A DNA stretch of 64,000 nucleotides from Flaviramulus sp. (GTDB lineage: Bacteria; Bacteroidota; Bacteroidia; Flavobacteriales; Flavobacteriaceae), in the NCBI GenBank assembly GCA_030731745.1, contig JANQTJ010000028.1, positions 1-64,000 of the forward strand, read 5' to 3'. The first letter of the stretch is position 1. Each line of letters starts with the position of its first letter. The notes beneath the pieces are model-generated. The model worked only from the letters and a program-made list of their open reading frames with translations, had not been told where the DNA came from and did no database searches. The position numbers were made by a program, and so were the translations under genes. Positions 17,026-26,229 of this stretch are shown piece after piece.

Positions 17026-19755
17026 ATGGAAATCTTAGAAGATACAAAAATAAGGGTTTATAGATTTGGTAATAAAGTTGCCGATGGAAATAGTAAAATG
17101 AAAAACCTTTTAGGAGGTAAAGGAGCCAATTTGGCAGAAATGAGTGTTATTGGAATTCCAGTACCACCAGGTTTTACTATTACAACTGAAGTTTGTACAG
17201 AGTATAATTTATTAGGCGAAGAAGCTGCTATAGCTATGATTAAAAATGAAGTTGAGCAATCTATTATTAACATCGAATCTTTAATGAGGTCTAAATTTGG
17301 AGATACTGAAAACCCTTTATTGGTTTCAGTCCGGTCTGGTGCTAGAGTTTCTATGCCGGGAATGATGGATACTGTTTTAAATTTAGGAATTAATGATGAA
17401 GTAGTTGTCGGTTTAGCTAAAAAAACCAATAACGAACAGTTTGCGTGGGATTCTTATCGACGTTTTATTCAAATGTATGGCGGTGTTGTTTTAGGAATGA
17501 AACCCGCATCAAAAGAAGATATCGATCCTTTTGAAGAGATCATGGAACACCTCAAAGACAAAAGAGGTATTAAATTAGATACCGAATTTTCAATTCAAGA
17601 TTTAAAAGATTTAGTTTACGACTTTAAAGATGCTGTAAAAAAACAAACCGGCCATGATTTTCCAACCAATCCTTGGGAACAACTTTGGGGAGCAATTATT
17701 GCAGTTTTTAATAGTTGGAATGGTGACCGAGCAGTTTATTACAGAAACATGCACGGATATCCAGCTGATTGGGGTACAGCAGTAAATGTACAAGCCATGG
17801 TTTATGGTAATATGGGTGATAATTCTGGTACAGGTGTTTGTTTTACTCGCGATGCAGGTACAGGTGAAAACGTTTTTAATGGCGAATATTTAATTAATGC
17901 TCAAGGGGAAGATGTGGTAGCAGGCGTTAGAACACCGCAACAGATCACAAAGTTAGGTTCTTTACGTTGGGCAGAATTGGCTCAAATTGTAGAAAAAGAT
18001 AGAAAAGAAAATTATCCTTCTTTAGAAGAATTAATGCCAACTATTTTTAAAGAACTTGATTCTTACCAAAGAATTCTTGAAACGCACTACAAAGATATGC
18101 AAGATATGGAATTCACTATTCAAGATGGAAAATTATGGATTTTACAAACCAGAAACGGTAAGCGTACAGGAGCTGCAATGGTAAAAATTGCCATAGACTT
18201 ATTAAATGAAGGGATGATTGATGATAAAGACGCTTTATTAAGAATTGAAGCCAACAAATTGGATGAGTTATTACATCCAGTTTTTGATGCTAGAGCACTT
18301 AAAAATGCACATGTTATTGCTCAAGGTTTGCCAGCATCACCTGGTGCTGCAACGGGTAAAATAGTCTTTTTTGCAGATGAAGCAGCTAAATTTAAAAATA
18401 GTATTCTTGTTAGAATCGAAACTTCACCTGAAGATTTAGAAGGGATGAATATTGCTAAAGGTATTTTAACAGCCCGTGGTGGAATGACTTCACATGCTGC
18501 TGTAGTTGCACGTGGTATGGGTAAATGTTGTATATCTGGAGCAGGTGCTTTAAAAATAAATTATAAGAACAGAACCCTTACTGTCGGAGATCATGAATAT
18601 CATGAAGGTGATTGGATTTCATTAAACGGATCAACAGGAAATATTATTGAAGGTAAAGTGGAAACCGAAGAGCCAGAGTTGAGTGGAGAATTTGCAGAGA
18701 TTATGAAGCTTTCAGATAAATATGCAGTAATGAAAGTTCGTACGAATGCCGATACACCAAAAGATGCTAAAATTGCTCGTAATTTTGGTGCGCAAGGTAT
18801 CGGTTTAACCAGAACTGAGCATATGTTTTTTGAAGTTGATAGAATTAAAGCGATGCGCGAAATGATTTTGGCTGATACAGTAAAAGGAAGAAAACTAGCT
18901 TTGCAAGAACTTTTACCAATGCAACGTTCTGATTTTGAAGGTATTTTTGAAGCTATGCAAGGGTTATCCGTTACTATTCGTCTTTTAGATCCACCATTAC
19001 ATGAGTTTGTACCCCATCAATTAGCAACACAAAAAGAACTGGCCGATGAGATGCATATTTCACTACAAGCTGTTAAAAATAAAGTAGCAGAATTGGAAGA
19101 GTTCAATCCTATGTTAGGGCATAGAGGTTGTAGATTAGGAAACACTTATCCTGAAATTACAGAAATGCAAACTCGGGCTATTATAGAGGCAGCTCTTAAT
19201 TTAAAAGAAAAAGGTATAATTTGTAATCCAGAAATCATGGTACCATTAGTTGGTTCGGTAAAAGAATTTGAAGCTCAAGAGCACATAATTAGATCAACTG
19301 CTAAAAAAGTTTTTGAAGAACGAAAAAACACTATTGAATTTTTGATAGGTACCATGATTGAAGTGCCAAGAGCTGCATTAGTAGCAGATTTAATAGCTGA
19401 AAAAGCAGATTTTTTCTCATTCGGGACTAATGATTTAACACAAATGACTTTTGGATATTCACGTGACGATGCTGGTAAATTTTTGCCAATATATATAGAA
19501 AAAGGTATTTTAAAAGTTGATCCTTTTGAAGTGTTAGATCAAGAAGGCGTTGGACAATTAATCATTATGGGTACAAAACGAGGTAGAAGTATAAAGCCTA
19601 ATTTAAAAGTTGGTATTTGTGGAGAACATGGAGGAGAACCTAGTTCGGTAGAGTTTTGTTATCATGTAGGTATGGATTACGTGAGTTGCTCACCTTACAG
19701 AGTACCAATTGCTAGGTTGGTTTCTGCACAAGCAGCTATAAAAGCGGCTGTTTAA
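17026..19755 (+). CDS. ppdK: Pyruvate, phosphate dikinase
   Basis: A 909-residue PPDK interconverting pyruvate, ATP and Pi with phosphoenolpyruvate, AMP and PPi. N-terminal ATP-grasp domain (GGKGANLAEM), central swivelling phosphohistidine domain with GGMTSHAAVVARG (phosphorylated His490), and C-terminal PEP/pyruvate TIM barrel with GIGLTRTEHMF, SFGTNDLTQMTFGYSRDD and the catalytic cysteine in GICGEHGG. Length is normal. It is monocistronic, divergent from the acyl-CoA synthetase, and ends in a strong terminator. With beta-oxidation upstream, a gluconeogenic role is plausible. Confidence 0.97.
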   Translation: MEILEDTKIRVYRFGNKVADGNSKMKNLLGGKGANLAEMSVIGIPVPPGFTITTEVCTEYNLLGEEAAIAMIKNEVEQSIINIESLMRSKFGDTENPLLVSVRSGARVSMPGMMDTVLNLGINDEVVVGLAKKTNNEQFAWDSYRRFIQMYGGVVLGMKPASKEDIDPFEEIMEHLKDKRGIKLDTEFSIQDLKDLVYDFKDAVKKQTGHDFPTNPWEQLWGAIIAVFNSWNGDRAVYYRNMHGYPADWGTAVNVQAMVYGNMGDNSGTGVCFTRDAGTGENVFNGEYLINAQGEDVVAGVRTPQQITKLGSLRWAELAQIVEKDRKENYPSLEELMPTIFKELDSYQRILETHYKDMQDMEFTIQDGKLWILQTRNGKRTGAAMVKIAIDLLNEGMIDDKDALLRIEANKLDELLHPVFDARALKNAHVIAQGLPASPGAATGKIVFFADEAAKFKNSILVRIETSPEDLEGMNIAKGILTARGGMTSHAAVVARGMGKCCISGAGALKINYKNRTLTVGDHEYHEGDWISLNGSTGNIIEGKVETEEPELSGEFAEIMKLSDKYAVMKVRTNADTPKDAKIARNFGAQGIGLTRTEHMFFEVDRIKAMREMILADTVKGRKLALQELLPMQRSDFEGIFEAMQGLSVTIRLLDPPLHEFVPHQLATQKELADEMHISLQAVKNKVAELEEFNPMLGHRGCRLGNTYPEITEMQTRAIIEAALNLKEKGIICNPEIMVPLVGSVKEFEAQEHIIRSTAKKVFEERKNTIEFLIGTMIEVPRAALVADLIAEKADFFSFGTNDLTQMTFGYSRDDAGKFLPIYIEKGILKVDPFEVLDQEGVGQLIIMGTKRGRSIKPNLKVGICGEHGGEPSSVEFCYHVGMDYVSCSPYRVPIARLVSAQAAIKAAV

Positions 19756-19774
19756 TTTTTTTCATTTTGAGTTT

Positions 19775-19812
19775 AAAACCCCAAAGTAAAATTTTACTTT
19801 GGGGTTTTTATT
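19775..19812 (+). terminator. Strong intrinsic terminator after ppdK
   Basis: Perfect 34-bp inverted repeat (arms 19775-19791 and 19792-19808, GC core CCCC/GGGG) followed by T residues; only 19 bp after the ppdK stop. Confidence 0.92.
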
Positions 19813-19900
19813 ATTGATTTTTTTAACTTTTAATCTTTTTTTATCTGAATGTTTTAACACAGTAAACAAAGAGTCATAAAGTTTTTTTAAGTTAACATTA

Positions 19901-19952
19901 TTGTTTACTATATATTTTATATATTTGGTTAACCAAATTGGTAAACCAATTT
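19901..19952 (+). promoter_or_regulatory. PL6 lyase promoter with two palindromic operator half-turn repeats
   Basis: A Bacteroidota-type promoter is visible as TTG (19901-19903), 16 bases, then TATATTTG (19920-19927). Overlapping the -7 element and the expected start of transcription are two copies of the palindrome TTGGTWAACCAA: 19925-19936 (TTGGTTAACCAA) and 19938-19949 (TTGGTAAACCAA), 13 bp apart. The placement suits a repressor released by alginate oligosaccharides or a similar ligand. No regulator gene is next to it. Confidence 0.65.
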
Positions 19953-19978
19953 AATTGTTTCCAAGTTATAAAAAAAGA

Positions 19979-21739
19979 ATGAAGAATACAGTATTAAGTT
20001 ATGTCCGTTTTATTATTTTTTCTTCTGTTTTACCAATTTTTGCACAATTAGTAACGAATCAATCTCAATTAAATAGTGCTATCTCATCAGCATCACCAGG
20101 TACTACCATTACATTAGCAAATGGTGTTTGGACAAATGCTCAAATTAGTATTGAAAAAACAGGAACATCAACTAATCCTATAACAATTGAAGCACAAACA
20201 CCGGGAAGCGTTTTTTTTGAAGGAAATTGTAATATTAAAATAGGAGGGTCTTATATCATTTTGAAAGGAATTATTTTTCAAAATCCACCACCCGCACCAA
20301 CTTCTATCAATACAAATAATCCGTTAATTGATTTTAGAGTTTCGAGTGATTGTAATAATTGCATAGTCACTAATATAAAAATTGATGGTTATAATGCCTT
20401 AGGAAAAGAGACAGATGTTTATAAATGGATTTTATTAAGAGGTGCAAACAATGAAATAAGTTATTGCTCATTCATTGGTAAAAATGGTGTTGGAAGCATC
20501 ATTAATGATAACAGAAGTTCTACGAACCCAAATTATCATAAAATTCACCATAATTATTTTGCAGATAGAACACCTATAGGAGAAGTGAATGATTTAAACG
20601 ATCAAGATGCCATTAGAATTGGAAGTAGTTCAACATCATTATCAAATTCATTTACAGAAGTTTATGATAATTATTTTTACAATTTTGTTGGTGAAGTTGA
20701 AGTTATTTCTAACAAAAGTGGAAGTAATAAGTACTATAAAAACACATTTGAAGATTATTCTGGCTCACTAACTTTGAGACATGGAGATAACTGCGAAGTT
20801 TATAATAATTTTTTTTTAGCAAATGGTCAATCTTTCAGCGGAGGCATTAGGTTGATGGGTGAGAACCATAAAATTTACAATAATTATATTGAAGGTACTG
20901 TAGCAAGATACCCAAACAATTCATCTACTAACGCTCTTGCTGGAATTAATATTCACAATGGAATATTAAATAGCCCTTTAAATGGCTATTATCAAGTAAA
21001 GAATGCCACCATTGTTAATAATACCTTTGTAAATTGTGATTTAGGTATTAGAGTTGGAGCTACATTTAGTGCTAGTACTCAAAATCAGCCACCACAAGAT
21101 GTAGTAATTGGCAATAATATCATGTATGAAAATACTAATAGAGCCATACAGGTTACCACTCAACTTATAGGAACATCTTCCAAATATGAAAATAATATAA
21201 AACAAAACGGCTCATTCGATTCGTTTGGGTCTGTAACCGTTTCGGGTAACATTAACGTAACTTCAGGACTATTAACTTCTGGCACAGATTTTTATAGAAT
21301 TCTTATCGGAAGTGCCGCAATAGATTATGGAACTGGGACTTACACTTTTTTAGCAGAAGATATTATAGGTGGATCAAGACCTGTAAATTTTGATGCAGGG
21401 GCAGAAGAATTGGGTAGTGGTGGCTCTAAACTACCTTACAAGCAATCAGATGTAGGTGTAAGAATTGGTTTTGGAGGTAGCACTTTGTTAAGTGTAAATA
21501 ATACTAATTTAATTGAAGATAAACTTAGTTTGTATCCGTTGCCGGTTAATAATGGTATTTTGAATATTTCATTGGAAAAACAAAACTTAGAGACTGTTAT
21601 TCTTCTTGATATGTTGGGAAGAATAGTTTATAAAAATGATATTAAATCATTTGAAGGACAAATAAACACCTCTAATTTTTCTATTGGGTCTTATATTTTG
21701 AAAGTTCGTGGAATTTCTAAAGTGATAATTATTAAGTAG
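19979..21739 (+). CDS. Secreted PL6 alginate/chondroitin lyase with T9SS sorting domain
   Basis: I take the ATG at 19979 because it opens a signal peptide ending PIFAQ; a TTG start 8 codons earlier is less likely. Residues about 25-420 are a parallel beta-helix of polysaccharide lyase family 6 (chondroitinase B type), with calcium-binding acids around GEVEV (Glu239, Glu241), the catalytic lysine Lys246 in SNKSG and arginine Arg267 in LTLRHGD. The last 70 residues (LSLYPLPVNNG through SYILKVRG) are a type IX secretion sorting domain, so the enzyme is exported or surface-attached. Most PL6 enzymes of marine flavobacteria act on alginate. No SusC/SusD or other alginate genes are nearby, so this is an orphan lyase. 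Confidence 0.9.
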   Translation: MKNTVLSYVRFIIFSSVLPIFAQLVTNQSQLNSAISSASPGTTITLANGVWTNAQISIEKTGTSTNPITIEAQTPGSVFFEGNCNIKIGGSYIILKGIIFQNPPPAPTSINTNNPLIDFRVSSDCNNCIVTNIKIDGYNALGKETDVYKWILLRGANNEISYCSFIGKNGVGSIINDNRSSTNPNYHKIHHNYFADRTPIGEVNDLNDQDAIRIGSSSTSLSNSFTEVYDNYFYNFVGEVEVISNKSGSNKYYKNTFEDYSGSLTLRHGDNCEVYNNFFLANGQSFSGGIRLMGENHKIYNNYIEGTVARYPNNSSTNALAGINIHNGILNSPLNGYYQVKNATIVNNTFVNCDLGIRVGATFSASTQNQPPQDVVIGNNIMYENTNRAIQVTTQLIGTSSKYENNIKQNGSFDSFGSVTVSGNINVTSGLLTSGTDFYRILIGSAAIDYGTGTYTFLAEDIIGGSRPVNFDAGAEELGSGGSKLPYKQSDVGVRIGFGGSTLLSVNNTNLIEDKLSLYPLPVNNGILNISLEKQNLETVILLDMLGRIVYKNDIKSFEGQINTSNFSIGSYILKVRGISKVIIIK

Positions 21740-21925
21740 TGAGAAATTTAAACTCTAAGTTAAACTTTATTACTCTTTTTTACTGAACTATTACAGTTAG
21801 TTGTTTCCTATTTTATTGATTTAAATATTAAATACAAACAAAAATGAAATTTAAGTTAATTTTTAAAATAGTCTAGCACTAGCAACAAATTATATCAGGT
21901 TTTGTCCATCTTGTAGATAGTATTT

Positions 21926-22290
21926 TTAATACATAATTCTGCTAAATTTCATTTGAATTGTGTCATTTTTAATTTCAAATTTGACTTTTCTGTCAAACGA
22001 GCTACCGTTTGTATAATATCTTCCAACAGTTTGTTCACTTTTCAATTATCACGATCAAATATCAATCTATAAGCACCATCTACTTTTTGATTATTTTTCA
22101 TATCGAGAAATTTCTCAACAGTTTGGTTTAATTTCATCAAATTTCAGTTTTTGTATTTACGAGCGTTAAGAAAGCAATATTCCAAATAGTTTTGTAAGAA
22201 GAATTTTTGATTTTAGCTGTAATTCCATTTTTTTCTTAATTACAGGAAACTAAGGCGAAAAGTAATATTTTAAATATCAGTTTTTTTAAT
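21926..22290 (-). pseudogene. Decayed small lipoprotein gene
   Basis: The minus strand reads like a lipoprotein broken in several places. It begins IKKLIFKILLFALVSCN (start codon ATT at 22290 where ATG is expected, a lipobox cysteine, then TAA), continues with KNGITAKIKNSSYKTIWNIA, then, in another frame, MKLNQTVEKFLDMKNNQKVD, a stop, and in a third frame TVGRYYTNGSSFDRKVKFEI to KMKFSRIMY-like end at TAA 21926-21928. Each piece has coding-like composition in order, so I read about 120 residues of a former exported protein with a lost start, internal stops and frameshifts. I do not recognise the family. Confidence 0.6.
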
Positions 22291-22319
22291 TTTAGGCAAC
22301 TTCTTATACAATTATTTAT

Positions 22320-22384
22320 ATTACTATTATCTTGCGAATTAGTTTGAATAATAATAATTTCAATATTATTGTCTTGTGAATACT
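22320..22384. repeat. Imperfect 24-bp direct repeat in the gene-free stretch before purL
   Basis: ATTATCTTGCGAATTAGT near 22327 recurs as ATTGTCTTGTGAATACTA near 22367, period about 40 bp. The rest of 21740-22449 is the decayed lipoprotein gene and AT-rich spacer; I see no intact gene in it. Confidence 0.4.
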
Positions 22385-22397
22385 AATAATTCTCTTA

Positions 22398-22432
22398 CAA
22401 AAAAACCTGAAAACTAGATCAGATTTTTTTTG
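22398..22432 (-). terminator. Probable purL terminator
   Basis: A-run, CCTGA, 8-base loop, TCAG and T-run, i.e. a short stem (22407-22410 with 22419-22422, extended by A:T pairs) 18 bp beyond the purL stop. Symmetrical enough to work in both directions; the stem is weak. Confidence 0.5.
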
Positions 22433-22449
22433 AGTTTAAAATCTTATGA

Positions 22450-25400
22450 TTATTCATTTTCTATCCACAATCTAGCATTCACAAACGCCTCTAACCAAGG
22501 AGAAACTTCATCTTTTCTGCCTTCAGGATAATTTGCCCAATTCCACTGGAAGGTTGAACGCTCAATGTGTGGCATGGTTACTAAATGGCGCCCTGTTTTA
22601 TCACACATCATAGCGGTATTAAAATCAGAACCATTAGGATTGTGAGGATATTCTGCATAGCCATATTTTGCCACGATGTTGTATTGGTCTTCTGTATAAG
22701 GTAATTTAAATTTTCCTTCACCATGACTTATCCATACGCCTAAAGTAGTACCTGCTAGTCTGGATAACATCACAGAATTATTTTCTTGAACTTTAACTGA
22801 TGTGAATGAACTTTCATGTTTATGAGAATTATTATAAGTCATTTTTCCATGAATTTCGTGTTCTGGATTGATAAGATCTAACTCCATCCATAACTGGCAA
22901 CCATTACAAATTCCCAAAGATAAAGTGTCTGATCTTTTAAAGAAATCTTGAATCACTTTATTGGCTTTTTCGTTGTATTTAATAGCGCCTGCCCAACCTT
23001 TTGCAGATCCTAAAACATCAGAGTTACTAAAACCTCCAACAGCACCTAAAAACTGAATATCTTCAAGTGTTTCTCTTCCCGAAATTAAATCAGTCATATG
23101 TACATCCTTTACATCAAAACCAGCTAAATACATGGCATTTGCCATTTCACGTTCAGAATTACTTCCTTTTTCACGTAGAATAGCAGCTTTTGGTCTTGAG
23201 TTTCCAATTGCAGGTAATTTTCCTGTAAAATGTTTTGGGAATATATATTGTAAAGGTTGATTTTTATAATTGTCAAACCTGTCTTGTGCTAAATTATTAG
23301 CGGTTTGTTTATTGTCTAATAAAAAAGAAGTTTTATACCAAACATCTCGTAAACGGGATATTGTTAAAGTGAAAACATCAGTTGAATTGATGATACTCAA
23401 AACATCACTATCAGAAACTTTGCCAATGTTGAAAAATTCAATACCTGCACTATTTAAAACATTTTCTGTTGAAGCATCTTTTGATTGAAAAACAATACCT
23501 GCATTTTCAGCAAACAATAATTTTAACGAATCTTTTTCAGCTAAAGTAGAAAGGTCTAACGCTGCTCCAAGGTTGTTATCAGCAAAACACATTTCTAGTA
23601 AGGTAGTAATCAATCCACCTGAAGCTACATCGTGACCTGCAACAATTTGTTCGTCTTTTATTAATTTTTGAATGGTATTAAAAACTGTCTTAACATAAGA
23701 AGCACTTTTAACCGTCGGTGCATCATTACCTATTTTGTTCAATACTTGTGCGAACGAACTACCACCTAATTTGAAGTCATCTTGTGAGATGTTAATGTAG
23801 TAAATGTTACCTGCATTTTTTTGCAATACAGGCTCCACTACATTGCTTATATTATTGCAGTTTCCAGCTGCTGAAATAATAACCGTTCCAGGAGACAATA
23901 CGTCGCCATCAGAATATTTTTGTTTCATGGAAAGGGAATCTTTTCCTGTTGGAACATTAATTCCTAAATCGATTACAAATTCTGAAACAGCTTCAACTGC
24001 TTCATATAAACGCGCATCTTCACCTTCGTTTTTACAAGGCCACATCCAGTTTGCAGATAATGAGACCGATTTTAATTCATCCTTTAAAGGCGCCCAGATA
24101 ATATTAGTTAAGGCTTCAGTTATTGCATTTTTACTTCCAGCAGCAGGATTAATTAATCCTGAAATAGGCGAGTGTCCAATAGATGTTGCAATACCTTCTT
24201 TACCTTTGTAATCAAGCGCCATGACGCCTACATTGTTTAAAGGAATTTGTAACGGACCAACACATTGCTGTTTTGCTACTTTTCCACCAACACAACGGTC
24301 TACTTTATTTGTTAACCAATCTTTACAAGCCACAGCTTCTAATTGTAAAACCTGATCTAAATGGTCATGAAAATTATCCGAAATATAATTTAGTTCACTA
24401 TAATTTTTTTCAATCGTAATATCTGTCATAATGGTTTTTGGAGAACTTCCAAACATATCTTCCATGGCTAAATCCATTGGTTTTTGTCCAGTCAATTTAG
24501 ACTCAAAAGTAAAACGATCATCACCAGTTACATTACCAACCGTGTACATAGGTGAACGTTCACGTTCTGCAATGCGTTGTAACGTATCAATATGTTTTTC
24601 TGCAATAACCAATCCCATACGTTCTTGAGATTCGTTACCAATAATTTCTTTATCTGAAAGTGTTGGGTCTCCAACAGGAAGCGCATCTAAATCTATATTT
24701 CCACCTGTATCTTCAACCAATTCTGATAAACAATTTAAATGGCCACCGGCACCATGATCGTGAATGGAAACAATGAAATTTTCGTCACTTTCAACCATAC
24801 CTCGTACAGCGTTTGCCGCACGTTTTTGCATTTCTGGGTTAGAGCGTTGTACTGCATTAAGTTCAATTCCCGAAGCAAAAGCACCAGTATCAGCTGATGA
24901 CACTGCAGCACCACCCATACCAATGCGGTAGTTTTCGCCACCAAGAATTACTATTTTATCGCCAGTTTGTGGTTTGTCTTTTAAAGCTTGGTCTTTTATA
25001 CCATAACCAATACCACCTGCTTGCATAATCACTTTATCGAAACCAAGTTTTATGGCATCTTCCTCATGCTCGAATGTTAATACCGAACCACAGATGAGCG
25101 GTTGTCCAAATTTGTTTCCAAAATCTGAAGCACCATTACTAGCTTTTATCAAAATATCCATTGGGGTTTGGTACAACCATTTACGTTCTGGAAATGCTCT
25201 TTCCCATGGACGATTTTCCTCTAAACGTGAATACGAAGTCATGTAAACTGCTGTTCCTGCAAGTGGTAAAGAGCCTTTTCCACCTGCTAATCTATCCCGA
25301 ATTTCACCACCAGAACCCGTAGCAGCACCGTTAAAAGGCTCAACTGTTGTTGGAAAATTGTGTGTTTCCGCTTTTAATGAGATTACCGATTCAAAATCTT

Positions 25401-26106
25401 TTATTTGATAATAGTCAGGTTTGTCAGCCGTTTTTGGCGCAAATTGTTCCACTTTGGGACCTTCAATAAACGCGACATTATCCTTGTATGCAGAAACTAT
25501 GGTATTTGGATGTTGTTTTGAAGTTTCTTTTATTAATTTAAAAAGAGATGTTGGTTTTTCAACGCCATCAATAACAAAGGTTCCATTGAAAATTTTATGG
25601 CGACAATGTTCTGAATTTACTTGAGAAAACCCAAAGACTTCAGAATCAGTTAATGGCCTACCAATTTTTTTTGAAATACCTTCTAAATAAGTTACTTCTT
25701 CATCGCTTAATGATAAGCCTTCTTGTAAGTTATAAGCCGAAATATCTTCAATATTTAATATCGGTTCTGGTTGAATATCGATAGTAAATGACGCCTGATG
25801 TAAACCATTAAATTTTTCTGAAATCATCGGGTCGAAATCTCTAAAATCTTTAGAAATAGCTTGAAATTCCTCAATCCGAATAATATCAGAAATCCCCATG
25901 TTTTGAGTGATTTCTACAGCATTGGTGCTCCAAGGCGTTATCATTGCTGCTCGTGGTCCAACAAAAAAAGCACCTAATGATGCTTGTTCTATTTTTGGCT
26001 GGTTGCCAAATAACCACGTTAATTTAGCGATGGTTTCGGTTGATAATTCTTTTGTTGTTTGAACAGCAAAAACCTTGCTGGTTTCGTTTCCAAAGAAATG
26101 AATCAT
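22450..26106 (-). CDS. purL: Phosphoribosylformylglycinamidine synthase, large single-chain form
   Basis: A 1218-residue FGAM synthase, fourth step of purine synthesis, converting FGAR, glutamine and ATP to FGAM. Features: N-terminal PurS-like domain, linker, two AIRS-like synthase halves (SVISLKAETHNFPTTVEPFNGAATGSGGEIRD is the first core), and a C-terminal class I glutamine amidotransferase domain with the nucleophile in SLGICNGCQLW near residue 1065 and the His/Glu pair near the end. The single-chain form is the proteobacterial/Bacteroidota large type. Monocistronic, with its own promoter. Confidence 0.96.
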   Translation of the reverse strand: MIHFFGNETSKVFAVQTTKELSTETIAKLTWLFGNQPKIEQASLGAFFVGPRAAMITPWSTNAVEITQNMGISDIIRIEEFQAISKDFRDFDPMISEKFNGLHQASFTIDIQPEPILNIEDISAYNLQEGLSLSDEEVTYLEGISKKIGRPLTDSEVFGFSQVNSEHCRHKIFNGTFVIDGVEKPTSLFKLIKETSKQHPNTIVSAYKDNVAFIEGPKVEQFAPKTADKPDYYQIKDFESVISLKAETHNFPTTVEPFNGAATGSGGEIRDRLAGGKGSLPLAGTAVYMTSYSRLEENRPWERAFPERKWLYQTPMDILIKASNGASDFGNKFGQPLICGSVLTFEHEEDAIKLGFDKVIMQAGGIGYGIKDQALKDKPQTGDKIVILGGENYRIGMGGAAVSSADTGAFASGIELNAVQRSNPEMQKRAANAVRGMVESDENFIVSIHDHGAGGHLNCLSELVEDTGGNIDLDALPVGDPTLSDKEIIGNESQERMGLVIAEKHIDTLQRIAERERSPMYTVGNVTGDDRFTFESKLTGQKPMDLAMEDMFGSSPKTIMTDITIEKNYSELNYISDNFHDHLDQVLQLEAVACKDWLTNKVDRCVGGKVAKQQCVGPLQIPLNNVGVMALDYKGKEGIATSIGHSPISGLINPAAGSKNAITEALTNIIWAPLKDELKSVSLSANWMWPCKNEGEDARLYEAVEAVSEFVIDLGINVPTGKDSLSMKQKYSDGDVLSPGTVIISAAGNCNNISNVVEPVLQKNAGNIYYINISQDDFKLGGSSFAQVLNKIGNDAPTVKSASYVKTVFNTIQKLIKDEQIVAGHDVASGGLITTLLEMCFADNNLGAALDLSTLAEKDSLKLLFAENAGIVFQSKDASTENVLNSAGIEFFNIGKVSDSDVLSIINSTDVFTLTISRLRDVWYKTSFLLDNKQTANNLAQDRFDNYKNQPLQYIFPKHFTGKLPAIGNSRPKAAILREKGSNSEREMANAMYLAGFDVKDVHMTDLISGRETLEDIQFLGAVGGFSNSDVLGSAKGWAGAIKYNEKANKVIQDFFKRSDTLSLGICNGCQLWMELDLINPEHEIHGKMTYNNSHKHESSFTSVKVQENNSVMLSRLAGTTLGVWISHGEGKFKLPYTEDQYNIVAKYGYAEYPHNPNGSDFNTAMMCDKTGRHLVTMPHIERSTFQWNWANYPEGRKDEVSPWLEAFVNARLWIENE

Positions 26107-26138
26107 TATGTCTTGATTTGTGTGTGTTTAAGAAAACG

Positions 26139-26165
26139 CAAATTTACACTTTTTTAACGATTCAA
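26139..26165 (-). promoter_or_regulatory. purL promoter
   Basis: On the minus strand TTG (26165-26163), 16 bases, then TAAATTTG (26146-26139), matching the Bacteroidota sigma-A pattern, 32 bp upstream of the purL ATG. Confidence 0.55.
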
Positions 26166-26229
26166 GATGGCTTTTTTTATCAAAGCACACCCTGTTATTA
26201 ACACTATTTTCAACAATCAAAAATTATCA

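Noticed and set aside
22450..26106. Many open frames opposite purL, the fad genes and the glycosidase.
   Set aside because: They lie fully inside conserved genes on the other strand, have no family features and follow codon bias of the real gene.
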